The notes under the pieces: generated by a model
Databases searched by the model: none
Seen by the model: the letters and a program-made list of their open reading frames with translations, nothing else
What the model was told of the DNA's origin: nothing
Part shown: piece by piece, positions 1 to 8,100 of the stretch
Layout of the letters: the number at the start of each line of letters is the position of its first letter
Position numbering within the stretch: the first letter of the stretch is position 1
Assembly: GCA_031264105.1 (NCBI GenBank)
Contig: JAISEM010000025.1
Location: forward strand, 1-37,492
Direction: 5' to 3'
Length of the DNA: 37,492 nt
DNA from: Endomicrobium sp.
GTDB lineage: Bacteria > Elusimicrobiota > Endomicrobiia > Endomicrobiales > Endomicrobiaceae
Position numbers and translations under genes: made by a program

Positions 1-119
1 ATGTGACGATGGAGATAGAGTTGATAATGCCAGTAGCAATGGATCCCCAGTTGAGATTTGCAATAAGAGAAGGCGGAAGAACAATAGGTTCTGGTCTCGT
101 TACTGAAATCGTTGAATAA
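1..119 (+). CDS. tuf: Elongation factor Tu, C-terminal end (partial)
   Basis: The window opens inside this gene; reading from base 3 gives 38 residues and a TAA stop. The visible part matches the last beta-barrel domain of EF-Tu, with the family signatures [15 protein letters not shown] and [15 protein letters not shown]-Tu is the GTPase that delivers aminoacyl-tRNA to the ribosome. The position directly before rpmG, tRNA-Trp and secE is the common bacterial order. The GTPase domain and the start lie outside the window. Confidence 0.95.
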   Translation, partial: VTMEIELIMPVAMDPQLRFAIREGGRTIGSGLVTEIVE

Positions 120-139
120 TTTGATATAATCAGCAAAAT

Positions 140-166
140 AGAGAGAAGATTTCATATCTTTACTCT
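140..166 (+). terminator. Weak hairpin after tuf
   Basis: An 11-bp stem with one A/A mismatch and a five-base loop (AGAG-A-GAAGAT / ATCTTT-A-CTCT) lies 20 bases after the tuf stop. It is followed by GCCGTTTT, a poor T tract. It could be a weak terminator or an RNA-processing site between tuf and rpmG. Confidence 0.35.
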
Positions 167-220
167 GCCGTTTTAGAAAATATGTCGTTTTATACGCTAT
201 AAAGAAATTGGAGAATTTAG

Positions 221-373
221 ATGGCGGAAAGAGTTATTATAACTATGGCATGCAGTGTATGCAAAAACAGAAATTACTATTTTGATAGAGGAAAAAAGCA
301 AGAAGGAAAGCTTGCACTTAAAAAGTTTTGTAAGAACTGCGGGAAGCGTACTGAACATAAAGAAACGAAATAA
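221..373 (+). CDS. rpmG: 50S ribosomal protein L33 (bL33)
   Basis: This 50-residue protein is shorter than most gene callers report. It begins MAERVIITMACSVCKNRNYY and carries two CxxC pairs (CSVC near residue 11 and CKNC near residue 38), the zinc-ribbon form of bL33. It ends with the basic tail KRTEHKETK. The length is normal for the family. An AT-rich stretch with GGAGAATTT supplies a weak ribosome-binding site before the ATG. It lies between tuf and tRNA-Trp, the usual place. The overlapping open frame from 255 in another phase is a shadow of this gene and of the tRNA. Confidence 0.93.
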   Translation: MAERVIITMACSVCKNRNYYFDRGKKQEGKLALKKFCKNCGKRTEHKETK

Positions 374-393
374 AAATTTGAACATTGCCAGTT

Positions 394-464
394 GGGGGCA
401 TAAGCTAATGGTAAACTGTCGGTCTCCAAAACCGACTTTGGTGGTTCAAATCCATCTGCCCCCG
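394..464 (+). tRNA. trnW: tRNA-Trp (CCA anticodon)
   Basis: The cloverleaf can be drawn by hand. Acceptor GGGGGCA (394-400) pairs with TGCCCCC (457-463). The D arm is 403-417 with one C/A mismatch. The anticodon stem TCGGT/ACCGA encloses loop CTCCAAA, giving anticodon CCA. The T arm is GGTGG-TTCAAAT-CCATC (440-456). The discriminator base is G464, as expected for bacterial tRNA-Trp. The 3' CCA is not encoded. A tRNA-Trp just before secE is a widespread bacterial arrangement. Confidence 0.96.
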
Positions 465-488
465 GTCTAAATATACGAAGGTAAACAA

Positions 489-677
489 ATGAAGTTAATT
501 AAAACAGCCATACAATTTTTTAAAGACGCTTACTATGAACTTACTAAGGCAACATGGCTTGGTAAGAAAGAAGTTGTGAGAACTACTATAGTGGTAGTTG
601 TTTTTGTTATTATCATGTCTATTTTCGTAAGTATTGTTGACATGTTCTTAGGTACGATTGTAGGCGTTATATTATAA
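489..677 (+). CDS. secE: Preprotein translocase subunit SecE
   Basis: This is a 62-residue single-span membrane protein of the SecYEG channel. The N-terminal amphipathic segment with the conserved ELTKATW(L)GKKEV stretch (about residues 17-29) clamps SecY. One hydrophobic helix (about residues 32-58) crosses the membrane. The length is that of the short, one-helix SecE of most bacteria. A GAAGG ribosome-binding site precedes the ATG, and nusG follows 14 bases after the stop, the near-universal secE-nusG pairing. Confidence 0.96.
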   Translation: MKLIKTAIQFFKDAYYELTKATWLGKKEVVRTTIVVVVFVIIMSIFVSIVDMFLGTIVGVIL

Positions 678-691
678 CCCCGGAGTAGAAA

Positions 692-1222
692 ATGGCAAAC
701 CAATGGTACGTTGTCCATACTTATTCAGGACATGAAGATAAAGTTAAAAAAAGTCTGGAAATGGCAGTTGATAATTTAAATATGGGCGACGTTATTTCCA
801 GAGTTCTTGTTCCTACCGAAGAAGTTGTTGAGGTAAAACAAAACAAGAAAAGAATAAAAAAGAGAAAATTTTATCCGGGATATGTTTTTGTTGAAATGAC
901 TGTAAATAATACGACTTACTGGCTTATAAGAAATACAGCTGGAGTAACTGGTTTTCTGGGCGGAGTTAAACCTACGCCAATGGCGCAAGAAGAAGTAGAC
1001 AATCTGCTTAACGCCATTGTAAATCCAAGTGTTTCTAAACCTAGACCAGCGGTATCTTTTGAGAGGGAAGAAAATGTGCGTATTATTGAAGGACCGTTTA
1101 AGCATTTTATCGGTATAGTTGGAGAAGTAAATCAAGAGAGAGGAAGGTTAAGAGTTATGGTTACAATATTTGGAAGACCTACGCCTGTTGAGCTTGACTT
1201 CTTGCAGGTTGAAAAAATATAA
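692..1222 (+). CDS. nusG: Transcription termination/antitermination factor NusG
   Basis: This 176-residue protein binds RNA polymerase, suppresses pausing and couples it to Rho or the ribosome. The NGN domain begins at once (NQWYVVHTYSGHEDKVKKSL) and runs to about residue 110, including the KRKFYPGYVFVEM core. A KOW domain (about residues 120-176) contains GPFKHFIGIVGEVN. The length is normal. It follows secE closely, so the two are surely cotranscribed. Confidence 0.97.
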   Translation: MANQWYVVHTYSGHEDKVKKSLEMAVDNLNMGDVISRVLVPTEEVVEVKQNKKRIKKRKFYPGYVFVEMTVNNTTYWLIRNTAGVTGFLGGVKPTPMAQEEVDNLLNAIVNPSVSKPRPAVSFEREENVRIIEGPFKHFIGIVGEVNQERGRLRVMVTIFGRPTPVELDFLQVEKI

Positions 1223-1231
1223 AAAATGTGT

Positions 1232-1269
1232 AATACTAAACAGTATTTTTAAATACTGTTTTTAGTATT
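1232..1269 (+). terminator. Hairpin between nusG and rplK
   Basis: A long AT-rich inverted repeat (AATACTAAACAGTATTT... paired with AAATACTG...TTTAGTATT) fills the nusG-rplK gap. It has little G+C and only a short T run. It fits a weak attenuator or an RNase processing hairpin separating secE-nusG from the ribosomal protein genes better than a full terminator. Confidence 0.45.
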
Positions 1270-1309
1270 TTACAGAATATTTAAAAGAAACAGATAGGAG
1301 CAATAAGAA

Positions 1310-1744
1310 ATGGCGTCAAAAAAAGTAAAAGCAATGATTAAATTACAGATTCCAGCAGGATCAGCTAATCCAGCTCCTCCAGTAGGTACTGCTCTTGGTC
1401 CTCAGGGCGTGAATATTATGGATTTCTGTAAGCAATTTAATGAAAAGACAAAGAATATGGAAAAAGGTATGGCAATACCTGTTGTTATGACTGTTTTTGA
1501 GGATAGATCTTTTACATTTATAACAAAAGTTTCTCCAGTATCAGCTTTGATTAAAAAAGCAGCTAAAGTTGCTAAAGCTTCTGGAGTGCCGAATAGAAAT
1601 AAAGTAGGTAAAATAACATCAGCTCAAGTTGAAGAAATAGCAAAGCAAAAAATGCCTGACTTAAATGCTAACGGTGACCTGAGAGCAGCAAAGCACATGG
1701 TAGAAGGAACAGCAAGAAGTATGGGAATCGACGTAGTTAAATAA
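1310..1744 (+). CDS. rplK: 50S ribosomal protein L11 (uL11)
   Basis: The 144-residue product is the L11 protein of the GTPase-associated centre, which binds 23S helices 43/44. The N-terminal domain shows [20 protein letters not shown] and [16 protein letters not shown]. The C-terminal RNA-binding domain holds [22 protein letters not shown]. Length is typical (about 140-145). AGGAG at 1296-1300 sits ten bases before the ATG. rplA follows after a 55-base gap that contains a possible regulatory hairpin. Confidence 0.97.
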   Translation: MASKKVKAMIKLQIPAGSANPAPPVGTALGPQGVNIMDFCKQFNEKTKNMEKGMAIPVVMTVFEDRSFTFITKVSPVSALIKKAAKVAKASGVPNRNKVGKITSAQVEEIAKQKMPDLNANGDLRAAKHMVEGTARSMGIDVVK

Positions 1745-1756
1745 TATAAAAAGTAG

Positions 1757-1794
1757 TTGTGGGCGTCGGATTTCTGGCATTTAACCACAGGGAG
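1757..1794 (+). promoter_or_regulatory. Candidate L1 autoregulatory hairpin before rplA
   Basis: In the rplK-rplA gap, TGTGG (1758-1762) pairs with CCACA (1785-1789), and inside this GTC pairs with GGC around an 8-base loop, leaving an asymmetric internal loop. The 3' arm directly abuts the rplA Shine-Dalgarno GGGAG (1790-1794). Two short helices with an asymmetric internal loop are the general form of L1-binding mRNA sites that mimic 23S rRNA. L1 binding here would block its own translation. Exact identity to an L1 consensus was not checked. Confidence 0.4.
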
Positions 1795-1799
1795 CAAAA

Positions 1800-2483
1800 A
1801 TGGGAAAAAGATTAAATGAAGCTGTAAAATTAATAGATAAAAGCAAGGTTTATCCTATTGTCGAGGCAGTTTCTCTTGTAAAAGAAACTGCAAAAGCAAA
1901 ATTTGATGAAACTGTTGAAGTTCATATTAGATTAGGAATAGATCCTAAGCAAAGCGATCAGACAGTTAGAGGAACCGTATCTTTACCTCATGGTATAGGA
2001 AAAAACAGAAAAGTTGCAGTTTTAGCAAAAGGTGAGAAGCAGAAAGAGGCTGAAACAGCTGGAGCAGATATTGTAGGCTCAGATGATTTAATTGAAAGCA
2101 TGTCAAAAGGAAATATTGATTTTGACATTTTAGTTGCTACTCCAGACGTAATGAAAGATTTAAGTAAAGTCGCTAAAATATTAGGACCTAAAGGTCTTAT
2201 GCCAAATCCTAAGTCTGGAACAGTTGCTTTTGAAGTTGGAACAACTGTAAAAGAGCTTAAAGAAGGAAGAGTTGAGTATAAAAATGATTCTTTTGGGATA
2301 ATTCACGTTCCTGCCGGTAAAGTTTCTTTTGAGAAGGAGAAGATCGTTGATAATATAAAGACATTGATAGATACTATATTAAAAGCTAAGCCTTCAAGCT
2401 CAAAAGGTCAGTATATAAAGAGCATATCCATTTCTTCAACAATGGGACCTGGGATAGGGATATATGCTGAGCAAAAGATTTAA
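1800..2483 (+). CDS. rplA: 50S ribosomal protein L1 (uL1)
   Basis: This 227-residue protein is the L1 stalk component that helps release E-site tRNA. The early residues MGKRLNEAVKLIDKSKVYPI, the IDPKQSDQTVRGTVSLPHG segment and the hallmark ILGPKGLMPNPKSGTV (about residues 127-142) are all present, as is the late SISISSTMGPGI. Length is close to the usual 230. GGGAG lies five bases before the ATG. A strong terminator follows, so the transcript ends here instead of running into rplJ-rplL-rpoB-rpoC as in most bacteria. Confidence 0.97.
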   Translation: MGKRLNEAVKLIDKSKVYPIVEAVSLVKETAKAKFDETVEVHIRLGIDPKQSDQTVRGTVSLPHGIGKNRKVAVLAKGEKQKEAETAGADIVGSDDLIESMSKGNIDFDILVATPDVMKDLSKVAKILGPKGLMPNPKSGTVAFEVGTTVKELKEGRVEYKNDSFGIIHVPAGKVSFEKEKIVDNIKTLIDTILKAKPSSSKGQYIKSISISSTMGPGIGIYAEQKI

Positions 2484-2512
2484 AGTTGCTTTTTAAATGC
2501 GATTGATATTAT

Positions 2513-2545
2513 AAAAGGCGGCTCTCATAGCCGCCTTTTCCTTTT
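2513..2545 (+). terminator. Rho-independent terminator after rplA
   Basis: A perfect stem AAAAGGCGGCT / AGCCGCCTTTT with a five-base loop is followed by CCTTTT. This is the most GC-rich hairpin in the region and closes the secE-nusG-rplK-rplA transcript. Confidence 0.92.
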
Positions 2546-2563
2546 GTAAGGATAGTTATAGAA

Positions 2564-3019
2564 ATGACTAAAGCTGTGGAAGTAGAAAATTTAATTGAGG
2601 CTGTTGCTATCAAAGAAAATTACGAATTGGTAGATGTTCAATATGTTAAAGAAAACGGCGATTGGATTGTAAGAATTTTTATTGATAAAAACGGCGGCGT
2701 AACAATGAGCGATTGTGAGAAAATAAGCTTGCTCTTTGGCGCAATTTTAGATGAAAGTGATATATTAAAAGATTCTTATGTTTTGGAAGTATCTTCTCCA
2801 GGACCTAACAGAGTTTTAAAGAAGGAAGACAGTTTTAAACGTTTTATAGGCGCAAAAATAAGACTTCAAACTTTTGAAGCTATTAACAATCAAAAGAATT
2901 TTCTAGGAAATCTTTTAGATTTTAAAGATGGAAAAGTAAAGATAGAAGATGTCACCAATGGTATTGTGGAAATAAGTTTTTTAGATATAAAAAAGGCTAG
3001 TGTAGAAACAGGATTTTAG
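2564..3019 (+). CDS. rimP: Ribosome maturation factor RimP
   Basis: The 151-residue protein is needed for maturation of the 30S subunit. The N-terminal domain holds the IFIDKNGGVTMSDCEKIS motif (about residues 38-56) and the conserved LEVSSPGPNRVLKKEDSFKR segment (about residues 75-94) typical of RimP, where the family has SSPGLDRPL. The C-terminal Sm-like domain follows. It starts the rimP-nusA-infB-rbfA cluster, ending nine bases before nusA. The start lies 18 bases after the rplA terminator, so the promoter must overlap or lie within the terminator region. TTGCTT (2486) with TATAAA (2510) at 18-bp spacing is a weak candidate. Confidence 0.95.
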   Translation: MTKAVEVENLIEAVAIKENYELVDVQYVKENGDWIVRIFIDKNGGVTMSDCEKISLLFGAILDESDILKDSYVLEVSSPGPNRVLKKEDSFKRFIGAKIRLQTFEAINNQKNFLGNLLDFKDGKVKIEDVTNGIVEISFLDIKKASVETGF

Positions 3020-3028
3020 GAGGATAAA

Positions 3029-4285
3029 ATGGCAGAAAAGGGCGAACTTTTAATGGCTCTTGAGCAAATTGAGAAGGACAAGAAGATTAAGAAAGAAGAC
3101 ATTTTGTCTGTTATAGAAAATGCTCTTGTTTCAGCATATAAAAAACACGTTGGTAAAAATGTAAATGTTGAAGCTAAAGTAGATCCCGATACAGGAGAGA
3201 TGACTGCAAGCGTTGTAAAGGTTGCGGTAAAAGATGTAACTAATCCACTTCTAGAAATATATCTTAAAGACGCGAGAAAAATAAATAAAGAGATAGAAAC
3301 CGGCGAAGAAATAAGGATACCTTTGGATACGCAAGATTTCTCTCGTATAGCAGCGCAAACTGCAAAACAGGTTATTGTGCAAAAGATTAGAGAATCTGAG
3401 AGAGATTCTTTGTTTGAAGAAATGAAAAAAAAAGTAGGACAAATAGTAAGCGGAGTTGTTTACCGTGTAGCAGGGAGAACTCTTATAGTCGACTTAGGAA
3501 AAACCGAAGCCATTCTTCCTGGTAGCGAGCAGGTTTTTAAAGAAAAATTTAATATAGGCCAGCATATAAAAGCGGTTATAATAAAAGTTGAAAAAAGCGC
3601 TAAAGGATCTGGTATTGTTTTATCGCGTGCAAGTGCTGATCTTGTAAAAAGATTATTTGAACTTGAAGTCCCAGAAATTTATGAAAGAGTGGTTGAAATT
3701 GTAAACGCAGCAAGAGATCCTGGAATGAGAACAAAAGTAGCTGTTTTATCTCATAATCCCAAAGTTGATCCAGTAGGTGCGTGCGTTGGAATAAAAGGAG
3801 CTAGAGTAAAACCTATTATAGATGAATTAAGAGGTGAAAGAATAGATTTGATTCCTTATTCTTTGGATCCTGTTAAATATATATCCGGATCATTGTCGCC
3901 GGCAAAAGTTATTTCCGTAAACATAATTTCACAGGATGAAAAGAAAGCTGAAGTTTTAGTAAGTGATGATATTCTCTCTTTAGCCATTGGAAAAAACGGA
4001 CATAACGTAAGACTTGCCGCTAAACTTACCGGGTGGCATATAGATGTAAAATCTGAAAAACAAAAAAGGGAAGAAATTGACGATAAGATAGAAAAACATA
4101 CTGAAACTCTTTCTGAACTTAAAGGAGTTAGCGAAAAGAGTATAGATACGCTTGTAAATTCAGGGTTTACAAATATAGAAAAGCTCGCTTCGTTAGATGC
4201 AGAAGACCTCACTACATTACCGGGTATCGGCGAAAAAACAGCTGAAAAAATTATAGAAGCTGCAAAGAAAAGTCTAGCTAAATAG
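3029..4285 (+). CDS. nusA: Transcription termination/antitermination protein NusA
   Basis: This 418-residue RNA-polymerase-binding protein modulates pausing and termination. Order of domains: N-terminal polymerase-binding region (about 1-125), S1 domain beginning near GQIVSGVVYRVAGRTLIVDL, then KH1 and KH2 domains containing DPVGACVGIKGARVKPIIDE and LAIGKNGHNVRLAAKLTGW, and a C-terminal helix-hairpin-helix region ending LTTLPGIGEKTAEKIIEA. The C-terminal extension holds one HhH-like repeat, shorter than the paired acidic repeats of E. coli. An excellent AGGAGG lies six bases before the ATG. Confidence 0.97.
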   Translation: MAEKGELLMALEQIEKDKKIKKEDILSVIENALVSAYKKHVGKNVNVEAKVDPDTGEMTASVVKVAVKDVTNPLLEIYLKDARKINKEIETGEEIRIPLDTQDFSRIAAQTAKQVIVQKIRESERDSLFEEMKKKVGQIVSGVVYRVAGRTLIVDLGKTEAILPGSEQVFKEKFNIGQHIKAVIIKVEKSAKGSGIVLSRASADLVKRLFELEVPEIYERVVEIVNAARDPGMRTKVAVLSHNPKVDPVGACVGIKGARVKPIIDELRGERIDLIPYSLDPVKYISGSLSPAKVISVNIISQDEKKAEVLVSDDILSLAIGKNGHNVRLAAKLTGWHIDVKSEKQKREEIDDKIEKHTETLSELKGVSEKSIDTLVNSGFTNIEKLASLDAEDLTTLPGIGEKTAEKIIEAAKKSLAK

Positions 4286-4337
4286 TTTTTTAACAGCAGG
4301 CTAATGTCCGATCAATAAATGAGCATGGGAGTATGTT

Positions 4338-6638
4338 ATGCCGACAAAACAAAAAGATACTAAAGAAAAAGTCATAAAAAAGAAAACAGCTTCTGCTTCT
4401 TCAAAAAGCAAAGAGTCTTCTGCAAAAAAGACTGTAAAGAAAACTGCGGGGATCGCTATAAAAAAGACCGTTAAGTCTAATGCTGCTACAAAAAAAACTG
4501 AAGCAAAAGCTGAAACAAAAAAAGTTAGAACAAAAACTTTAAAGACTGCAACCACAGAAAAGAAAACTGTTAAAAAAACTGTTTTACGCAAAAAGAAGCA
4601 TGCTGAAAAAGCTGTGCCAAACAAGATTAATGAACCAAAAGAAAATGAAGCTGTTAAAGTTAAAGAGATTAGCAAAGAAGAACCGGTAAAGACCCAAAAA
4701 GTAGAAGTTATAGATAATCAGAGTAAAAAAGAAGACACAGTTGTTAATAATGAAAAAGTAGCATCTGTAAATCAAAATGTACAAAAAGTTGTAGAGCAAA
4801 AAGAATCTATTCCTGTAAAACCTGAAGAGTCTAAGACCGAAGTTAAAACGCAGGAAGTTAAACCTGTGGCGAGCGAAACTAAATATAAAGCTGTAATTTT
4901 GATTAACGAACTTGTCACAGTGAGAGAACTTGCAGAAAAAATGAGATTGAGATCCGGGGACGTTTTGAAAAAACTTCTTTCAATGGGAAGTCTTGCGACA
5001 ATAAATCAAAGATTAGATACTGATACTGCCGTACTTTTAGCTAATGAGTTTGGATATGATGGGGAAGTAGAATCTATATACTCTGAAGAAAAAATTGAAT
5101 CTTCTAGCAATCAGGAAGAAGATGCGTCAAAATTAAAGCCTCGTTCGCCTATTGTTACAATTATGGGTCATGTTGACCATGGTAAAACCTCTCTTTTAGA
5201 TTCCATAAGAAGCAGTAATGTGACTGGCGGAGAACACGGTGGGATTACGCAGCATATAGGAGCTTATAACGTACAGGTCCCTGGCGGCCATATAACGTTT
5301 TTAGATACGCCTGGCCACGAAGCTTTTACGGCTATGCGTTCAAGAGGTTCTCAAGTTACTGATATAGTTGTACTCGTTGTTTCAGCTACTGATGGCGTTA
5401 TGCCTCAGACTGTTGAATCTATAAATCATGCTAAAGCTGCAGATGTGCCGATTATCGTTGCAATAAATAAAATAGACATGCCTGCTGCCGATCCTCAAAA
5501 GATAAGACAAGAATTGAGTAATTATGACCTTGTCTCAGAAGAATGGGGCGGCGATACGATAATGGTTGATGTTTCAGCCAAGCAAAAGACAAATATAGAT
5601 TTATTATTGGAAATGATTTTGCTTAGAGCTGAAATGATGGAGCTTAAAGCAAGTCCAGATAAGAAAGCTGAAGGAATAGTTATAGAAGCAAGACTTGACT
5701 CCAGAAAAGGAGTTGTAGCGACTTTATTAGTTCAAAGTGGAACTTTAAAAGTTGGCGACAATATTGTAGTTGGAACAACCTATGGAAAAATTAGAGCTTT
5801 GGCTGATGAACATGCTAAGAGATTCAATTTTGCATGTCCAAGCACTCCAGTAAGCGTTTTAGGTATAAATGAACCTCCTCAATGTGGTGATAAATTTATT
5901 GTTGTTGAAAATGAATCTAGAGCCAGAGAAATTTCACGCTCAAGAAAAGAAAAGGTAAAAGAATCTTCTTTGAAACCTACACATCATTTGTCTCTTGCAG
6001 ATATTAGTGCAGGTAAGGTAAAAGATTTAAGAATAATATTAAAGGCTGATGTTCAAGGCTCTTTAGGAGCTTTAAGCGATGCTTTGGAAAGACTTTCTAC
6101 TTCAGAAATTAGTTTAAAGATAATCCACAGAGGCGCGGGTGCTATTACAGAGTCAGACGTTGCTTTAGCAGTAGCATCAGATGCTTTGATAGTTGGGTTT
6201 AATTTGCGTCCTGACAGCGCTGTTGAAAGACTTGCTGAAACAGAAAAAGTAAGCATAAATGTATATAGAATAATTTATGATTTAATTTCAGATGTAAAAG
6301 CTGCAATGGAAGGGTTGTTAGATCCGGATATGAAAGAAAAAGTACTTGGTAAAGCAGTTGTAAAACAAGTATTTAAAATTTCAAGTTTTGGTACCATTTC
6401 AGGTTGTTTAGTAACTGATGGTAAAATTCAAAGAAGCGCTAAAGTAAGACTTTTGAGAGACAATGTGATTATTTTTGAAGGTAATATTTCGTCCCTCAAA
6501 AGATTTAAAGATGACGTCAAAGAAGTTGAAAAAGATTATGAATGCGGCATTGGCCTTGAAGACTTCTCAGATGTTAAATCGGGCGATGTAATGGAAAGCT
6601 TTATTACAGAAAAAATTGCTAGGAAGCTAGAGAACTAA
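4338..6638 (+). CDS. infB: Translation initiation factor IF-2
   Basis: The 766-residue GTPase places initiator tRNA on the 30S subunit. Residues 1 to about 185 are a low-complexity tract rich in Lys, Thr, Ala, Glu and Val, usual for IF-2 linkers and responsible for a long spurious antisense frame. An IF2-N domain follows (VRELAEKMRLRSGDVLKKLL). The G domain shows G1 GHVDHGKT (about residue 277), G3 DTPGHEAF and G4 NKIDMP. Domains II-IV complete the protein, with HRGAGAITESDV and VKQVFKISSFGTISGC near the end. GGGAG upstream supports this ATG over two other nearby ATGs. Confidence 0.97.
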   Translation: MPTKQKDTKEKVIKKKTASASSKSKESSAKKTVKKTAGIAIKKTVKSNAATKKTEAKAETKKVRTKTLKTATTEKKTVKKTVLRKKKHAEKAVPNKINEPKENEAVKVKEISKEEPVKTQKVEVIDNQSKKEDTVVNNEKVASVNQNVQKVVEQKESIPVKPEESKTEVKTQEVKPVASETKYKAVILINELVTVRELAEKMRLRSGDVLKKLLSMGSLATINQRLDTDTAVLLANEFGYDGEVESIYSEEKIESSSNQEEDASKLKPRSPIVTIMGHVDHGKTSLLDSIRSSNVTGGEHGGITQHIGAYNVQVPGGHITFLDTPGHEAFTAMRSRGSQVTDIVVLVVSATDGVMPQTVESINHAKAADVPIIVAINKIDMPAADPQKIRQELSNYDLVSEEWGGDTIMVDVSAKQKTNIDLLLEMILLRAEMMELKASPDKKAEGIVIEARLDSRKGVVATLLVQSGTLKVGDNIVVGTTYGKIRALADEHAKRFNFACPSTPVSVLGINEPPQCGDKFIVVENESRAREISRSRKEKVKESSLKPTHHLSLADISAGKVKDLRIILKADVQGSLGALSDALERLSTSEISLKIIHRGAGAITESDVALAVASDALIVGFNLRPDSAVERLAETEKVSINVYRIIYDLISDVKAAMEGLLDPDMKEKVLGKAVVKQVFKISSFGTISGCLVTDGKIQRSAKVRLLRDNVIIFEGNISSLKRFKDDVKEVEKDYECGIGLEDFSDVKSGDVMESFITEKIARKLEN

Positions 6639-6695
6639 TTATATTATAGTAGCCATTGAAAATATCAATGACTGCTATAAAGTAAAGGAAAATAT

Positions 6696-7046
6696 ATGCC
6701 GTTATCGTATAAAAGATCCGTAAGAGTAGGAGAGCTTATACAGCAAACAGTTTCTGAGGTCGTTAGAGAACGAGGAGATCTTAAGTCAGGACTAGTTACT
6801 ATCATGGGTGTTAAACTTACAGATGATTTGTTGAATTGTAGAATTTATTATTCTGTTTTTGGTTCTCAAGAAGATAAAAATAAAGCTCAAAGTGTTTTAA
6901 AAAAGAATACAAAAGAGATCAGGCATCAACTTGCAATGCGTTTAAACTTAAGACGTACTCCCGAAATAGTTTTTGTTTATGACGACGCTAATGAAAATGC
7001 TGCGAGAGTGTTTGATTTATTGAAAAAAATAGAGGAAGAGAAATAA
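6696..7046 (+). CDS. rbfA: 30S ribosome-binding factor RbfA
   Basis: This 116-residue KH-like protein binds the 5' end of 16S rRNA during late and cold-stress assembly of the small subunit. It begins with SYKRSVRVGELIQQTVSEVV and ends with the family-typical LRRTPEIVFVYDDANENAAR segment. The length matches the family. It lies between infB and nrnA in the standard order. Confidence 0.95.
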   Translation: MPLSYKRSVRVGELIQQTVSEVVRERGDLKSGLVTIMGVKLTDDLLNCRIYYSVFGSQEDKNKAQSVLKKNTKEIRHQLAMRLNLRRTPEIVFVYDDANENAARVFDLLKKIEEEK

Positions 7047-7103
7047 TTTTTATGTCTGATATATTTCTTGTAAGTTATTCTTTTGTCATGGAGGCATAAT
7101 AAA

Positions 7104-8093
7104 ATGGATAATCTTTCTGAACGCGATATCAAAAAAATCTCGGAAATCTCAAAAATAATCAAACAATCAAAAACATTCTTTATAGCTGGGCATGTAAAAC
7201 CAGATGGTGACAGCATAGGTTCAGCTTTAGCTTTGGCCTCTGTCTTAAATAGAATGGGGAAAAAAGTTTCTGTCTACAGCGTTGATGAAATTCCTAAATT
7301 TGTCAAGTTTCTAAAAGGATCAAATAAAATAAAAAAGTTAGCAAAAAGAACTGACGCTTTTGACTGTGCAATAATTTTAGAATCAAATAACTTTTCAAGA
7401 ATGGGAGACATTATAACGTCTTCTCAAGCAAAAAGAATAATAAACATAGATCACCATTTGAGTCATACAGGCTTTGGTGATGTAAATTATATAGTTCCTT
7501 CTTCATCTTCAACTGCTGAACTTGTTCTAAATATATTTGGATATATGAAAATAAAACCATTAAAACATGAAGCTGAATGTTTATATACTGGCATTATTAC
7601 TGATACGGGGCGTTTTCAACAGGTCAATACAACTCCAAATTCTCATATTGCAGCTGCAAAGCTTATGGAGTGTGGTGTAGATATAAATAAGGTTTATAAA
7701 GAAGTTTATGAGAAAGGATCGTTAAATGCGTTAAAGCTTCAAGGATTAGCGCTTTATGGTATAAGAACAATTCTAAATAATAAAGTTTCTTATATACTTT
7801 TAACCAAAGATATATTTAAAAAGACAGGGACTTCAGAAAGTGATTCAGAAGGTGTTGTAAATTACACTTTAAGGATAGATGGTGTATTGGTCGGCTGTGT
7901 TTTTAAAGAGGTTGACGCTAAAGCAACAAAAGTAAGTTTTCGCTCTGTAAAAAGTTTTGATTTGTTGAAAGTTGTACGTGAGTTTGGTGGTGGTGGGCAT
8001 AAAAATGCGGCAGGGTGTACAATAAATGCTGGAATCAATGAGGCCGTAAAAATAGTCTCAGGCATTTTGGAGAAAAATTTAAAAATAAAGTAA
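7104..8093 (+). CDS. nrnA: DHH-family oligoribonuclease / pAp phosphatase (NrnA type)
   Basis: A 329-residue phosphoesterase of the RecJ/DHH superfamily that degrades very short RNA oligomers and 3'-phosphoadenosine-5'-phosphate. Metal-binding motifs are visible: GHVKPDGDSIGSALAL near the N terminus, the DHH motif in INIDHHLSHTGFG, TGIITDTGRF, and the DHHA1 signature EFGGGGHKNAAGC near the C terminus. An in-frame TTG lies 21 bases upstream, but GGAGG at 7090-7094 points to the ATG at 7104. The gene sits between rbfA and truB, where nrnA/recJ-like genes are common in many phyla. Confidence 0.93.
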   Translation: MDNLSERDIKKISEISKIIKQSKTFFIAGHVKPDGDSIGSALALASVLNRMGKKVSVYSVDEIPKFVKFLKGSNKIKKLAKRTDAFDCAIILESNNFSRMGDIITSSQAKRIINIDHHLSHTGFGDVNYIVPSSSSTAELVLNIFGYMKIKPLKHEAECLYTGIITDTGRFQQVNTTPNSHIAAAKLMECGVDINKVYKEVYEKGSLNALKLQGLALYGIRTILNNKVSYILLTKDIFKKTGTSESDSEGVVNYTLRIDGVLVGCVFKEVDAKATKVSFRSVKSFDLLKVVREFGGGGHKNAAGCTINAGINEAVKIVSGILEKNLKIK

Positions 8094-8100
8094 CTTATAT

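Noticed and set aside
4301-4675. 124-residue minus-strand frame over the infB start
   Set aside because: It is the mirror of the Lys/Thr/Ala-rich linker of IF-2 and gives a Phe/Val-rich low-complexity product.
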